Numbered from the stretch's first letter, positions 19,370 through 28,550 are shown. The stretch: DNA of 64,000 nt from Planobispora longispora (GCF_016863135.1 NZ_BOOH01000004.1:1-64000), one strand, 5' to 3'. Numbers and translations are program-made. The notes: generated by a model from the letters alone, not told the origin.

Positions 19370-20366
19370 ACGGGTTGTCGGGGTCGACGGCATGCTTGAC
19401 GACCTTCGCGGCGTCCTCGTCGGAGTAGGACTCCGGGAGCGCCATCCCCAGGCGGGCGAACAGCTCGCGCGCCTCCTCCACCGTGGGAACGTCACTCAAC
19501 GCCGGGGCCCGGTTCAGCGGCACCGGCCGCGCCTGTTTGAAGCTCTCGTCGAGCTCGTTGCGCCAGTAGTCGTAGTAGAAGCGCCCTTCTTTGATCATCA
19601 TCGCCGGGAAGCGCGGGCCCCGCTCGGTGATGACCAGGCACGCCTGCGTCATGTCCCAGCGGAAGATGGTCATGGTGGACGAGAGCGCGACAGCGATCTT
19701 GAGACGGGGGTACTTCTGCTGCCACCAGCAGGTGGCGAGGATCGTGGCGTAGAGCTCTATCTGGGTCTCCTTCGCCGTCCAGGACCGCTCGTCCTCGTTC
19801 GGATCGTCGACGGTGTACCGGAAGTAGTTCGCGTAGCGGGCGCACAGGGCGTGGTCCGTCGGGTCGAGGATCTCCAGGCGCACGGTCAGCTCCCGGCGGT
19901 TCTGCCGCGCCCGCCGTACGCACTCGGGGATGACCACCGCCCGCACGAAGGTCGCCGTACCGCCCTTGAAGATCCACTCCTTGGCCTCGGCCCTCGCCTC
20001 CGTCAGGACGCGCGAGATCTCGCCGCCGGTCAGGACCCTGACGTTGATCGCCTCGTCCAGCGCCGCCCTGGCGTCCGATATCACGCCGTCGAGGCTGTTG
20101 ATCCGCTCGATCTGGTCCGGGAGCGCCCGCAGCGAGGTGTGCGCCGTCAGCAGGGCCTCACGGGTGTCCGGCTCGGACTCGCCGCGCCAGCGCTCGCGCA
20201 GCAGCGCCAGGGAGAGCGCCGCGAGCGTCACGAGGATGGCGCTGTTGACGTGCGCGACCGAGGCCACCCCGGTGAGCCCCAGGACTCCCGCCACAACCGC
20301 GATCATCAGCGCGATCAGGGCTTCGGCGTTGGCGCCCAGCCAGCCCAGCAGGACTTTCCCGCGCAT
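19362..20366 (-). CDS. Two-TM membrane protein with conserved soluble domain
   Basis: The 334-residue protein starts with two membrane helices (about 12-32 and 38-58, the latter followed by LLRERWRGE). A soluble domain follows with a helical linker (IERINSLDGVISDARAALDEA) and a core reading EWIFKGGTATFVRAVVIPE, then LTVRLEILDPTDHALCARYA. That core resembles a conserved actinobacterial domain sometimes attached to sensor or effector modules, but I cannot name it. ATG 20366 has GAAGG 7 nt upstream. Coupling to a cupin gene suggests a two-protein unit of unknown role. Confidence 0.65.
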   Translation of the reverse strand: MRGKVLLGWLGANAEALIALMIAVVAGVLGLTGVASVAHVNSAILVTLAALSLALLRERWRGESEPDTREALLTAHTSLRALPDQIERINSLDGVISDARAALDEAINVRVLTGGEISRVLTEARAEAKEWIFKGGTATFVRAVVIPECVRRARQNRRELTVRLEILDPTDHALCARYANYFRYTVDDPNEDERSWTAKETQIELYATILATCWWQQKYPRLKIAVALSSTMTIFRWDMTQACLVITERGPRFPAMMIKEGRFYYDYWRNELDESFKQARPVPLNRAPALSDVPTVEEARELFARLGMALPESYSDEDAAKVVKHAVDPDNPYG

Positions 20367-20507
20367 GCCACCGCCTTCGCCCGCCGGCCGATGTCTCCAC
20401 GTTAATGACTGGCCGGAGAAGGTCCAGTGGTTTGCCGACTTTGGCCGCCGCCAGTCGACGACGGCCCGCCGCCCGCCGGCTCCCGCCGGCCCGCGCTGCG
20501 GCAGTCG

Positions 20508-21101
20508 TCAGGCCCTCGTGGCGAGCTCGGCCCAGACCTCGTCCACCCGGGCGTCCAGCTCCTCCAGGGAGCCCTCGTTGACGATCACGATGTCGGCGAC
20601 CGCCAGCCGGTCCTCGCGGGTGGCCTGGGCGGCGATCCGGGCGCGGGCGTCCTGCTCTCTCATGCCGCGCATCTCCGCCAGCCGGGCCAGACGCACCTCG
20701 TCGGACGCGTCGACCACGATCACCACGTCGTACATCGGGGCGAGCTTGTTCTCCGCCAGCAGCGGCACGTCGTAGACGACGACCGTGCCCTCGCCGGCCC
20801 GGCCCTGCAGCTCGGCGACCCGGGCCCCGACCAGGGGGTGCACGATGGCGTTGAGCGAGGCCAGCTTCTCGGAGTCGGCGAACACGATCGAGCCGAGCTT
20901 CTCCCGGTCGAGCGCGCCGTCCTCGCGGAGCACCCCGGCCCCGAAGACCGCGACGACCCGCGCCAGCCCTTCGGTCCCCGGCTCGACCACCTCGCGCGCG
21001 ATCTTGTCAGCGTCGATCACCATCGCGCCCTTGGCCGACAGCCGCCGCGACACCTCGCTCTTGCCCGACCCGATCCCGCCGGTGAGCCCTACCTTCAGCA
21101 T
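20508..21101 (-). CDS. coaE: Dephospho-CoA kinase
   Basis: CoaE phosphorylates dephospho-CoA, the last step of coenzyme A synthesis. The 197 residues carry the P-loop [14 protein letters not shown] (about 4-17), DADKIAREV and the family's [13 protein letters not shown] segment (about 95-107). Some actinobacterial CoaE proteins have a C-terminal GrpB-like extension; this one does not. ATG 21101 is used because TATGCT lies exactly 7 nt upstream, consistent with a leaderless message; an in-frame ATG at 21113 lies inside that element. The location beside rpsA matches mycobacterial gene order. Confidence 0.95.
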   Translation of the reverse strand: MLKVGLTGGIGSGKSEVSRRLSAKGAMVIDADKIAREVVEPGTEGLARVVAVFGAGVLREDGALDREKLGSIVFADSEKLASLNAIVHPLVGARVAELQGRAGEGTVVVYDVPLLAENKLAPMYDVVIVVDASDEVRLARLAEMRGMREQDARARIAAQATREDRLAVADIVIVNEGSLEELDARVDEVWAELATRA

Positions 21102-21108
21102 GGTCGGC

Positions 21109-21114
21109 AGCATA
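21109..21114 (-). promoter_or_regulatory. -10 element of coaE, leaderless
   Basis: On the minus strand TATGCT is followed by 7 nt and then the coaE ATG, with no Shine-Dalgarno. Confidence 0.5.
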
Positions 21115-21195
21115 CGGGTACGGCCCGCCCGCCGGGAGGGCGGGCATGCGGCCACCCGGCGTCCGGAGGCGCCGTGCGCGGGGCAGAGGGTCCCG

Positions 21196-21651
21196 TCACA
21201 CCTCTCTGCGCATGTGCACCAGGGTGAGGTGGTCGCTCATCCGTTCCCTGCGGGTCTCACGGTAGCCGTGACGGCGGTAGAGCCGCAGGTTGCCCTCGGA
21301 CAGGTGCCCGGTGAACAGGTCGAACGCCAGCGCCGAGGCGGCCTCGTCGTGCAGGGCCGCCAGCAGCGCCCCGCCGATCCCCCGGCCCTGCAGGTCCGGT
21401 GCGACGACCAGCCGCCCGACCACGCAGGTCGTCCCGGACATCTGGCCCCGGACCGCGCCGACGACGCGCGAGGCGTCCCGGGCGACGAGCACGGTGGCCG
21501 TCTCGACGGCCTTGCGCACCTGCTCGGCCGTCTCGATCAAGGGCGGGATGAACGGGTCGCCGTAGAGCTGTGCCTCGCTCACGTAGGCCGCGCGCTGCAC
21601 GGTGAGGATCTCACCCGTGTCCGCGGGCCCCGCCCGCTCGATGGTCGTCAC
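21196..21651 (-). CDS. GNAT-family N-acetyltransferase
   Basis: The 151-residue single-domain GNAT has the acetyl-CoA-binding motif [18 protein letters not shown] (about 82-99) and a C-terminal beta-bulge region (LYRRHGY). The acceptor is unknown. The start is GTG 21651. It sits between coaE and rpsA on the same strand, separated from rpsA by the latter's terminator, so it probably has its own promoter. Confidence 0.85.
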   Translation of the reverse strand: MTTIERAGPADTGEILTVQRAAYVSEAQLYGDPFIPPLIETAEQVRKAVETATVLVARDASRVVGAVRGQMSGTTCVVGRLVVAPDLQGRGIGGALLAALHDEAASALAFDLFTGHLSEGNLRLYRRHGYRETRRERMSDHLTLVHMRREV

Positions 21652-21764
21652 GACGCCACCTTAGCGGCGTGATCGCCTCACCCGCCGGGAGACCGGAGCC
21701 GGAGGCCGGAGACCGGGCCGGGGCCTGGAGGCGGGAGACACGGAGGCAGGAGGCGGGAAAAGGA

Positions 21765-21792
21765 GAAGGGCCCCGCCGGAGCGGGGCCCTTC
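21765..21792 (-). terminator. Intrinsic terminator of rpsA
   Basis: GAAGGGCCCCGC pairs perfectly with GCGGGGCCCTTC over a 4-nt loop and is followed on the minus strand by a TCCTTTT tract, 26 bp past the rpsA stop. Confidence 0.85.
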
Positions 21793-21817
21793 ACCGGACT
21801 ACTCGTGCCTCACAGGC

Positions 21818-23311
21818 TCAGCTCTGGCCGCCCGCGAGCTTCTCGCGCAGGGCCGCGAGAGCCTCGTCGGAGGCGAGAGCGCCACCCGCCGGAGCGGAGG
21901 AGCTGCTGCTGCTGCTGGAGGAGGCGCCGGGGGTCTCACCGGAGTAGGACGTGGGGGCAGCCTCGCCCGCCTCGGCCTCGGCCTTGCGGGCCTCCTCGAC
22001 CTGCTTCTTGTGCGCCTCGAAGCGGGTCTGGGCCTCGGCGTACTGCCGCTCCCACTCCTCGCGCTGCTTGTCGAAGCCCTCGAGCCACTCGCCCGTCTCG
22101 GAGTCGAAGCCCTCGGGGTAGATGTAGTTGCCCTGGTCGTCGTAGGTCGCCGCCATGCCGTACAGCGTGGGGTCGAACTCGACGTCGGCGCCCATCGCAC
22201 CCTCGTTGGCCTGCTTGAGCGAGAGCGAGATCCGGCGACGGTCGAGGTCGATGTCGATGATCTTCACGAAGATCTCGTCGCCGACCTGGACGACCTGCTC
22301 GGGGATCTCGACGTGGCGCTCGGCCAGCTCAGAGATGTGGACCAGGCCCTCGATGCCCTCCTCGACCCGGACGAACGCGCCGAACGGCACCAGCTTGGTG
22401 ACGCGGCCCGGCACGACCTGGCCGATCTGGTGGGTGCGGGCGAACTGCTGCCACGGGTCTTCCTGCGTCGCCTTGAGCGACAGGGAGACGCGCTCACGCT
22501 CCATGTCCACGTCGAGAACCTCGACGGTGACCTCCTGGCCCACCTCGACGACCTCGGACGGGTGGTCGATGTGCTTCCAGGACAGCTCGGAGACGTGCAC
22601 CAGGCCGTCGACGCCGCCGAGGTCCACGAACGCACCGAAGTTGACGATCGAGGAGACGACGCCCTTGCGGACCTGACCCTTCTGCAGGGTGTTGAGGAAG
22701 GTCTGGCGGACCTCGGACTGGGTCTGCTCCAGCCAGGCGCGGCGGGACAGGACCACGTTGTTGCGGTTCTTGTCCAGCTCGATGATCTTGGCCTCGAGCT
22801 CGCGGCCGACGTACGGCTGCAGGTCGCGCACGCGGCGCATCTCGACCAGGGAGGCGGGCAGGAAGCCGCGGAGGCCGATGTCGAGGATGAGACCACCCTT
22901 GACGACCTCGATGACGGTTCCGGTGACGATGCCGTCCTCGTCCTTGATCTTCTCGATCGTGCCCCAGGCCCGCTCGTACTGAGCGCGCTTCTTGGACAGG
23001 ATCAGACGGCCTTCCTTGTCCTCCTTCTGGAGGACCAGGGCCTCGACGTGCTCGCCAACCTCGACGACGTCCGCCGGGTCGACATCATGCTTGATCGAGA
23101 GCTCACGCGAGGGGATGACGCCCTCGGTCTTGTAGCCGATGTCGAGCAAAACTTCATCTCGATCGACCTTGACGACGGTGCCCTCGACGATGTCGCCGTC
23201 GTTGAAGTACTTGATGGTCAGGTCGATCGCGGCGAGGAACTCTTCCTCGGACCCGATGTCGTTGACCGCTACCTGCGGGGTGCTCGAGGTGGCCTCAGTG
23301 CTGCTCGTCAT
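21818..23311 (-). CDS. rpsA: 30S ribosomal protein S1
   Basis: S1 binds mRNA on the small subunit and aids initiation on leadered messages. The 497-residue protein has four S1 (OB-fold) repeats (about 33-110, 118-190, 205-275, 290-365), e.g. VRKGVVSSIVNFGAFVDLGGVDGLVHVSELSW. It then has an acidic, Ala/Glu-rich tail containing a run of eight or nine serines before the Ala/Pro-rich end. Four repeats is normal for actinobacteria. ATG 23311 follows GGAG about 9 nt upstream. A candidate -35-like ATGACA lies in the 235-bp leader but the -10 is weak. Confidence 0.97.
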   Translation of the reverse strand: MTSSTEATSSTPQVAVNDIGSEEEFLAAIDLTIKYFNDGDIVEGTVVKVDRDEVLLDIGYKTEGVIPSRELSIKHDVDPADVVEVGEHVEALVLQKEDKEGRLILSKKRAQYERAWGTIEKIKDEDGIVTGTVIEVVKGGLILDIGLRGFLPASLVEMRRVRDLQPYVGRELEAKIIELDKNRNNVVLSRRAWLEQTQSEVRQTFLNTLQKGQVRKGVVSSIVNFGAFVDLGGVDGLVHVSELSWKHIDHPSEVVEVGQEVTVEVLDVDMERERVSLSLKATQEDPWQQFARTHQIGQVVPGRVTKLVPFGAFVRVEEGIEGLVHISELAERHVEIPEQVVQVGDEIFVKIIDIDLDRRRISLSLKQANEGAMGADVEFDPTLYGMAATYDDQGNYIYPEGFDSETGEWLEGFDKQREEWERQYAEAQTRFEAHKKQVEEARKAEAEAGEAAPTSYSGETPGASSSSSSSSSAPAGGALASDEALAALREKLAGGQS

Positions 23312-23546
23312 GTGTGGAATTGCTCCGAACGCGGACAGATGTCGATGTTGGCGAACGCGCGGCAGGCTTTTGAATCGTTCAGCCGAAGGAGTTTGTCATC
23401 GACATGATCGAGCGCGAGCCCACTCCGTCCGAGACACGCGCGAGCCCACAGCGCAGCGATCAGCATATGAGACCAGACGGGCCTGGTCAATCCGGAGAGC
23501 GGAGACGCCACGCCCCCCGAAGGGACGAAAACGGCGGCGGGCAGCC

Positions 23547-24698
23547 TCAATAGGCGTTGACCTGCTGTCTCCGCTTGGAGCTGATATTACCCTGAAGTTC
23601 CTGCGGGATGGAGATGCGTTCGGGGTCGCCGTCCGCGGTGTAGCGCTTGCCGGGGTGCTTGTTCAGCCACTCCAGCCAGTACTGCGAGCACCACCGCCGA
23701 CACTCGCCCTTCTTGCCGTTGCTCTGGATCCGCTGGATGGCCCGCCAGTCGTAGGCCTTGGAGAAGGGCGACTCCGACGGCTGCGCGCCGGCGAGGAAGA
23801 CCCCCTTGAAGCCGAAGCGGGTCCCGTCCCACTTCCCGCGCTGCACGCTGGAGCGCGGGTGCGGCATGGCGCCGAACGGCAGGGCGAGCGTCTCCGAGGG
23901 GCCGGCGCCGAGGGCCTCGAGCATCCGTTCGACCCGGACCAGCTGCTCCGCGATCCGCTTCTTCGACATCCCGGGCAGCGCCGGATGGCTCCAGGTGTGG
24001 TTGGCCACCTCGAACCCGCGCGAGGTCAGCCACTGCACGGCCCGCGCCTGGTCGGCCCGGCTCCGCAGGCCGAACGGCTGCTGGTTCACCCAGAAGGTGG
24101 CGACGGGCCGGAAGTCAGGATATTTCCGGGCGACCTGGTAGATGATGCCGACCGCCGTGTTCGCCACCGGCATGCCCTTCTCGTCCAGCGCGAAGTGGCT
24201 GGGGTGACCGTCGTCGAAGGTCAGCACGACCGGGTGCTTCCCGGCCGGGATGTCCATCTTCCCGGTGGCGAACTCCCGCGCGGTGACCGGCACGTAGCCG
24301 TCCCTGGCCAGTTTCTCCATCTCCCCCCGCACCTGGGCGGGGGTCCGGTCGATGGAGGCGAACCGCTTCTTCATGATCCGGTGGTACATGATCACGGGGA
24401 CCAGGCCGGCCTCGTTCGCCTTCACCTGCCGGGCGAACTCCGGGGTGGCGGTGACCGGCGGGGGCAGGTCGGCGGAGGGCAGGTCGGGCGCGGGCGGCTC
24501 CGAGGCGTCGCCCTTCGGCCCGCCGGGGTCCGCCGTGCCCGAGGCGCCCGGGGTGGCCGGGGTGGCCGGGGTGGCCGAACCCGCCGGCGCGGACCGCCGT
24601 TCGGGGGCGGGCAGGACCTGGAGCACCCCCACGGCGATGATCACGACCAGCGCGTTGGCCACCATGACGATCTGAGTGAGAAGGGATGGACTCCGCAC
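23547..24698 (-). CDS. Membrane-anchored polysaccharide deacetylase
   Basis: The 383-residue NodB/CE4-family protein probably deacetylates peptidoglycan or another cell-surface polymer. It has one N-terminal membrane helix (about 7-28), a Pro/Ala/Gly linker to about 85, then the NodB domain with the metal/catalytic motif LTFDDGHPSHF (about 160-170) and HTWSHP (about 237-242). A Cys pair (CRRWC) lies near the C-terminus. GTG 24698 has GGGAG 4 nt upstream. It lies between polA and rpsA, the same strand, with separate transcription likely. Confidence 0.88.
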   Translation of the reverse strand: MRSPSLLTQIVMVANALVVIIAVGVLQVLPAPERRSAPAGSATPATPATPGASGTADPGGPKGDASEPPAPDLPSADLPPPVTATPEFARQVKANEAGLVPVIMYHRIMKKRFASIDRTPAQVRGEMEKLARDGYVPVTAREFATGKMDIPAGKHPVVLTFDDGHPSHFALDEKGMPVANTAVGIIYQVARKYPDFRPVATFWVNQQPFGLRSRADQARAVQWLTSRGFEVANHTWSHPALPGMSKKRIAEQLVRVERMLEALGAGPSETLALPFGAMPHPRSSVQRGKWDGTRFGFKGVFLAGAQPSESPFSKAYDWRAIQRIQSNGKKGECRRWCSQYWLEWLNKHPGKRYTADGDPERISIPQELQGNISSKRRQQVNAY

Positions 24699-24838
24699 AA
24701 AACTCCCGTGCCCGTCGAGGTGTCGGCCTGCCGTCCAACCCTAGAACAGACTCAGACAAGCCTGGCCACTCCGACACCCACCCCACAGTCGGGCGAAGCC
24801 TCGCCTTCCACTCGGACCGCCGGCACGGCGGCGACGGC

Positions 24839-27544
24839 TCAGTGCCCGGCGTCCTCCCACGTGCGGCCCACGCCCACGGAGACCTCCAGCGGCACGCGCA
24901 GCACGTAGGCGGCGTTCATCCGCTCGCGCACCAGCTCGCGCAGGGTGTCCAGCTCGCCCGGCGCCACCTCGAACACGAGCTCGTCGTGGACCTGCAGCAG
25001 CATCCGGGAGCCCAGGGCCGCCTCCTTCATCGCGTCCCGAACGTGGAGCATCGCGAGCTTGATGATGTCGGCCGCCGACCCCTGGATCGGCGCGTTGAGC
25101 GCCATCCGCTCGGCCATCTCCCGGCGCTGCCGGTTGTCGCTGTTGAGGTCGGGCAGGTAACGGCGGCGGCCCAGGATGGTCTCGGTGTAGCCGTCCTGGC
25201 GGGCCTGGGCGACGATCGCGTTGAGGAAGTCGCGGACGCCGCCGAACTCCTCGAAGTACTCGTTCTTGAGCTCCCTGGCCTCCGCGACCGGGATGCCGAG
25301 CTGCGCCGAGAGCCCGAAGTCGGACAGGCCGTAGGCCAGGCCGTAGTTCATCGCCTTGATCTTGGCGCGCATCTCGCCGTTGACCTGCTCGGGCTCGATG
25401 CCGAAGACCCGGGCGGCGGTCGCCTGGTGGAAGTCGTGCCCGGACTCGAACGACGCGATCAGCGCCTCGTCGCCGGACAGGTGCGCCATGATGCGCAGCT
25501 CGATCTGGCTGTAGTCGGCCGTCAGCAGCGTCTCGTAGCCCTCGCCGACGACGAAGCCCTGCCGGATCCGGCGTCCCTCCGCGGTGCGGATCGGGATGTT
25601 CTGCAGGTTGGGCTGCTTGGAGCTGAGCCGCCCGGTCGCCGCCACCGTCTGCTCGAACGTCGTGTGGATGCGGCCGTCGTCGGAGATCTCCTTGATCAGG
25701 CCCTCGACGGTGGTGCGCAGCTTGTCCTGGTCGCGGTGGCGCAGCATGATCGTCGGCAACTCGTGCTCGGTCTGCGCGGCCAGCCAGGCCAGCTGCTCGG
25801 CGTCGGTGCTGTAGCCCGTCTTGATCTTCTTGGTCTTGGGCAGCGCCAGCTTGACGAACAGGATCTCCTGCAGCTGCTTGGGCGAGTTGAGGCTGAACTG
25901 CTCTCCCACGGACGCGTGGGCCGCCTCGACGGCCTGCTTGACCGCCGCGCGGAACTCGGCCTCCAGGCCGTCGAAGTGGGCGCGGTCGGCGGCGACGCCG
26001 TCGCGCTCCAGCTCGGCCAGGACGGTCACCAGCGGCAGCTCCACCTCCCGGAGCAGGTGGGCGCCGCCGCGCGACTCCAGGAAGGCCTCCAGCGCCTCGG
26101 CGAGGTCGCGCACGGCCAGGGCCCGCAGGGCGAGGTCGCGGGCGACGTCGGCGTCCTGGTCGTCGAAGAGGGTGGCCTGGCCGTCCGCCGCGGCCCCGTC
26201 GCGCAGCTCCCGCTGGAGGTAGACCCGGACGAGGTCCTCCAGCGGGAAGGAGCGCTGTCCCGGCGTCGCCAGGTAGGCCGCCAGCGCCGTGTCGCACGAC
26301 AGCCCGCGGAGCTCCATCCCCTGGGCCCACAGGCCCAGCATGGGGCCCTTGGCGTCGTGCACGGCCTTGGGCCTGGACTCGTCGGCCAGCCAGGCGCGCA
26401 GGGCCGCCTCGTCGGCCTCGTCGAGCCCGGCCGGGTCGACGAACGCCGCCCGGGGCCCGGAGCCGTCGCCGCCGGGCGCGGCGATCGCGACGCCGTCGAC
26501 GCGGCCGGTGCCGCGGCCGTACGCGCCGGTGAAGGCCAGACCGGCCCGCCCCGCGGGCAGCCCCTCCAGCCACGCGGCCACCTCGCCGGCGCCGAGCACG
26601 GCGACCTCCACCTCGAAGCCGCCGGAGCTCTCCGGCTCGGGCGAGCCCAGCGTCTTGAAGAGCCGGTCGCGGATCTCGCCGCGGAACTCCAGCGTGTCGA
26701 GGATCTTGTCGATCTCGCCGCGGTCCCACTGGCCGATCGCCAGCCCGGAGACCTCGTGCTCCAGCGGGACGTCCCGGATGAGCTGGGTCAGGCGGCGGTT
26801 CATCAGGACCTGGTCGAGGTGCTCGCGGAGCTTCTCGCCGACCTTGCCCTTGACCTCGTCGACCCGGTTGACCAGCTCCTCCAGGGAGCCGAACTCGCGG
26901 ATCCACTTGGCCGCGGTCTTCTCCCCCACGCCCGGGATGTTCTTGAGGTTGTCGCTGCTGTCGCCGCGGATCGCGGCGAAGTCGGGGTACTGCACCGGGG
27001 TGAGCTCGTATTTCTCCAGCACGACCTCGGGCGTGAACCGGGTCATGTTGCTGATCCCCACGCGGGTCATCAGCACGGTGATCCGATCGTCGACGAGCTG
27101 CAGCGCGTCGCGGTCGCCGGTGACGACCAGCACGTTCATGTCCTGCGCCGCGGCGCGGGTGGCCAGCGTGGCGATCAGGTCGTCGGCCTCGTAACCGGGC
27201 AGCGACAGGTGCGGCACGCGCAACGCGTCGAGCATCTCGTGGATCAGGCTCATCTGGCTGCGGAAGCTGTCGGGGCTGGCGGTGCGGTTGGCCTTGTACT
27301 CGGCGTACTCCTCATGCCGGAAGGTCGGCTCCGAGCGGTCGAAGCAGACCGCCACGTGGGAGGGCTGCTCGTCGCGGAGCACGTTGACCAGCATCGAGGT
27401 GAACCCGTAGACCGCGTTGGTCTTCTGCCCCGTCGAAGTGGAGAAGTTCTCCTCGGGCAGCGCGTAGAACGCCCGGTAGGCCAGGGAGTGTCCGTCCAGC
27501 AGCAACAGACACGGACGAGTGGGGGTCGCTTCGCTCTTCGGCAC
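24839..27544 (-). CDS. polA: DNA polymerase I
   Basis: DNA polymerase I fills gaps and removes RNA primers. The 901 residues hold the 5'-3' exonuclease/FEN domain (about 1-300: DGHSLAYRAFYALP, GYEADDLIATLA), a degenerate 3'-5' exonuclease-like domain (about 305-500) lacking the DxE/DEDD residues, and the family A polymerase domain with motif A DYSQIELRIMAHLSGD, motif B RAKIKAMNYGLAYG and motif C VHDELVF. Loss of proofreading residues is usual in actinobacterial PolA. The start is GTG 27544, with TAGGCT 6 nt upstream (leaderless type). Confidence 0.97.
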   Translation of the reverse strand: MPKSEATPTRPCLLLLDGHSLAYRAFYALPEENFSTSTGQKTNAVYGFTSMLVNVLRDEQPSHVAVCFDRSEPTFRHEEYAEYKANRTASPDSFRSQMSLIHEMLDALRVPHLSLPGYEADDLIATLATRAAAQDMNVLVVTGDRDALQLVDDRITVLMTRVGISNMTRFTPEVVLEKYELTPVQYPDFAAIRGDSSDNLKNIPGVGEKTAAKWIREFGSLEELVNRVDEVKGKVGEKLREHLDQVLMNRRLTQLIRDVPLEHEVSGLAIGQWDRGEIDKILDTLEFRGEIRDRLFKTLGSPEPESSGGFEVEVAVLGAGEVAAWLEGLPAGRAGLAFTGAYGRGTGRVDGVAIAAPGGDGSGPRAAFVDPAGLDEADEAALRAWLADESRPKAVHDAKGPMLGLWAQGMELRGLSCDTALAAYLATPGQRSFPLEDLVRVYLQRELRDGAAADGQATLFDDQDADVARDLALRALAVRDLAEALEAFLESRGGAHLLREVELPLVTVLAELERDGVAADRAHFDGLEAEFRAAVKQAVEAAHASVGEQFSLNSPKQLQEILFVKLALPKTKKIKTGYSTDAEQLAWLAAQTEHELPTIMLRHRDQDKLRTTVEGLIKEISDDGRIHTTFEQTVAATGRLSSKQPNLQNIPIRTAEGRRIRQGFVVGEGYETLLTADYSQIELRIMAHLSGDEALIASFESGHDFHQATAARVFGIEPEQVNGEMRAKIKAMNYGLAYGLSDFGLSAQLGIPVAEARELKNEYFEEFGGVRDFLNAIVAQARQDGYTETILGRRRYLPDLNSDNRQRREMAERMALNAPIQGSAADIIKLAMLHVRDAMKEAALGSRMLLQVHDELVFEVAPGELDTLRELVRERMNAAYVLRVPLEVSVGVGRTWEDAGH

Positions 27545-27550
27545 AGCAGA

Positions 27551-27573
27551 AGCCTAGTCTCCTGGTGCGACAG
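27551..27573 (-). promoter_or_regulatory. Possible PafBC/RecA-NDp-type promoter of polA
   Basis: The minus strand reads cTGTCGcac, eight bases, then TAGGCT, which ends 6 nt before the polA GTG. The TGTCR core and the spacing to TAnnnT match the RecA-NDp consensus; the flanking 'gtg' does not. Confidence 0.4.
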
Positions 27574-27606
27574 AAAACCCGGCCTCGCACGACAGGAGAC
27601 ATCCCC

Positions 27607-28029
27607 TTGACTCTGACCGGTCCCGACGACGCCTCACTGCAGGAGCTGATCAACTCGGTGCACGAGAACACCCTCGCCCAGCGGATGGGCATCGAGATCA
27701 TCGAGGCGAGCGCCGAGCGCGTGGTCGCGCGCATGCCCGTCGAGGGCAACACGCAGCCGTACGGCCTGCTGCACGGCGGCGCCTCCTGCGTGCTCGCCGA
27801 GAGCATCGGCTCCACCGGCGCGGCCATCCACGCCGGCCCGGACCGCATCGCCGTCGGCATCGAGATCAGCGCCACCCACCACCGCTCGGCCACCTCCGGA
27901 TACGTCACCGGCGTGGCCACCCGCCTGCACGGCGGCCGGACGCTCGCCACCTACGACATCGAGATCACCGACGAGCAGGGCCGGCGCGTGTGCACCTCCC
28001 GGCTCACCTGCATGCTCCGCGACGCCTGA
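27607..28029 (+). CDS. PaaI-type hotdog thioesterase
   Basis: This 140-residue hotdog-fold acyl-CoA thioesterase is of the PaaI/YdiI type. The motif TQPYGLLHGGASCVLAE (about 54-70) supplies the helix N-cap HGG and catalytic acidic residue, and ISATHHRSA (about 92-100) is the usual second motif. TTG 27607 is chosen because AGGAG is 8 nt upstream; an upstream in-frame start has no ribosome site. It diverges from polA, sharing a short promoter region. The substrate is unknown. Confidence 0.88.
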   Translation: MTLTGPDDASLQELINSVHENTLAQRMGIEIIEASAERVVARMPVEGNTQPYGLLHGGASCVLAESIGSTGAAIHAGPDRIAVGIEISATHHRSATSGYVTGVATRLHGGRTLATYDIEITDEQGRRVCTSRLTCMLRDA

Positions 28030-28156
28030 CCGCCCGCCCCGGCCGGCGCGCCCGGCCCGGCCCTTCCCGCGCGGGACTCCTCGCGAGGCCCGCCCTCCCG
28101 CGCGGTGATACTCGCCGGACACGTGAGAATGCCCGCCGGAAGGCCGGCGAGATGCT

Positions 28157-28162
28157 TATAGT
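28157..28162 (+). promoter_or_regulatory. -10 element of the candidate ncRNA
   Basis: TATAGT, the best -10 match in this gap, places a start near 28169. No clear -35 is seen at 17 bp. Confidence 0.5.
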
Positions 28163-28168
28163 GGGACC

Positions 28169-28422
28169 GAAATCCCGCCGCGCAGGCGAAACGGGATCGT
28201 GAAAACCCAACCGCGACACGAAGGATTCCCGCTCCGCGCCGACGGGTAAGGGAATCAACGCGAGTGACGCAGGCGTCCGCGGGGAGACCGAGTAGAAAAC
28301 GTGCAGGGTCGGGGAAGCTCTGTACGGCGCCAAAGGTCTCTCCCGGGCCCTGCTCGCTCGTGGAGCCGGGACCACGCGGCACCGCACACACCAGTGCCGG
28401 GCCGTACGGTCCCGGCTCTTTT
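28169..28422 (+). ncRNA. Candidate free-standing structured ncRNA (~250 nt)
   Basis: Between a -10 (TATAGT at 28157) and an intrinsic terminator (28364-28422) lies about 250 nt with no supported ORF. Visible helices: ATCCCG/CGGGAT (28172-28177 with 28192-28197), GATTCCC/GGGAATC (28224-28230 with 28250-28256), and a 9-bp GGGGAGACC/GGTCTCTCC with one G-U (28281-28289 with 28335-28343). The next gene is convergent, so this is not a leader riboswitch. Size and isolation would suit a 6S-like or other housekeeping regulatory RNA, but I do not recognise the sequence. A purely spurious structure is possible. Confidence 0.5.
28364..28422 (+). terminator. Intrinsic terminator of the candidate ncRNA
   Basis: AGCCGGGACC (28364-28373) pairs with GGTCCCGGCT (28408-28417), enclosing a smaller CGGCAC/GTGCCG helix, and is followed by CTTTTC. 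Confidence 0.75.
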
Positions 28423-28470
28423 CGTGACCGCGCACGTTTCATGACCACGCGCGTTTCGTGACCGCGCACG
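28420..28470. repeat. 17-bp tandem repeat, 3 copies
   Basis: TTTCGTGACCGCGCACG at 28420-28436 and 28454-28470, with a variant copy (TTTCATGACCACGCGCG) at 28437-28453, immediately after the ncRNA terminator. Confidence 0.8.
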
Positions 28471-28501
28471 GACAGGCCCGCACGAGCGGGCCCGCAGCCG
28501 C

Positions 28502-28534
28502 GTGCGGCCCGCGCCGGGCGGGCGCGGGCCGCAC
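28502..28534 (-). terminator. Terminator hairpin of the amino-acid ABC operon
   Basis: Perfect 14-bp inverted repeat GTGCGGCCCGCGCC/GGCGCGGGCCGCAC with a 5-nt loop, 17 bp past the stop of the ATPase gene. Confidence 0.75.
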
Positions 28535-28550
28535 GGGGACTCCGGAACCC

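Noticed and set aside
28169-28422. A cis riboswitch controlling a downstream gene
   Set aside because: The next gene is on the opposite strand and convergent, and an intrinsic terminator ends the unit.
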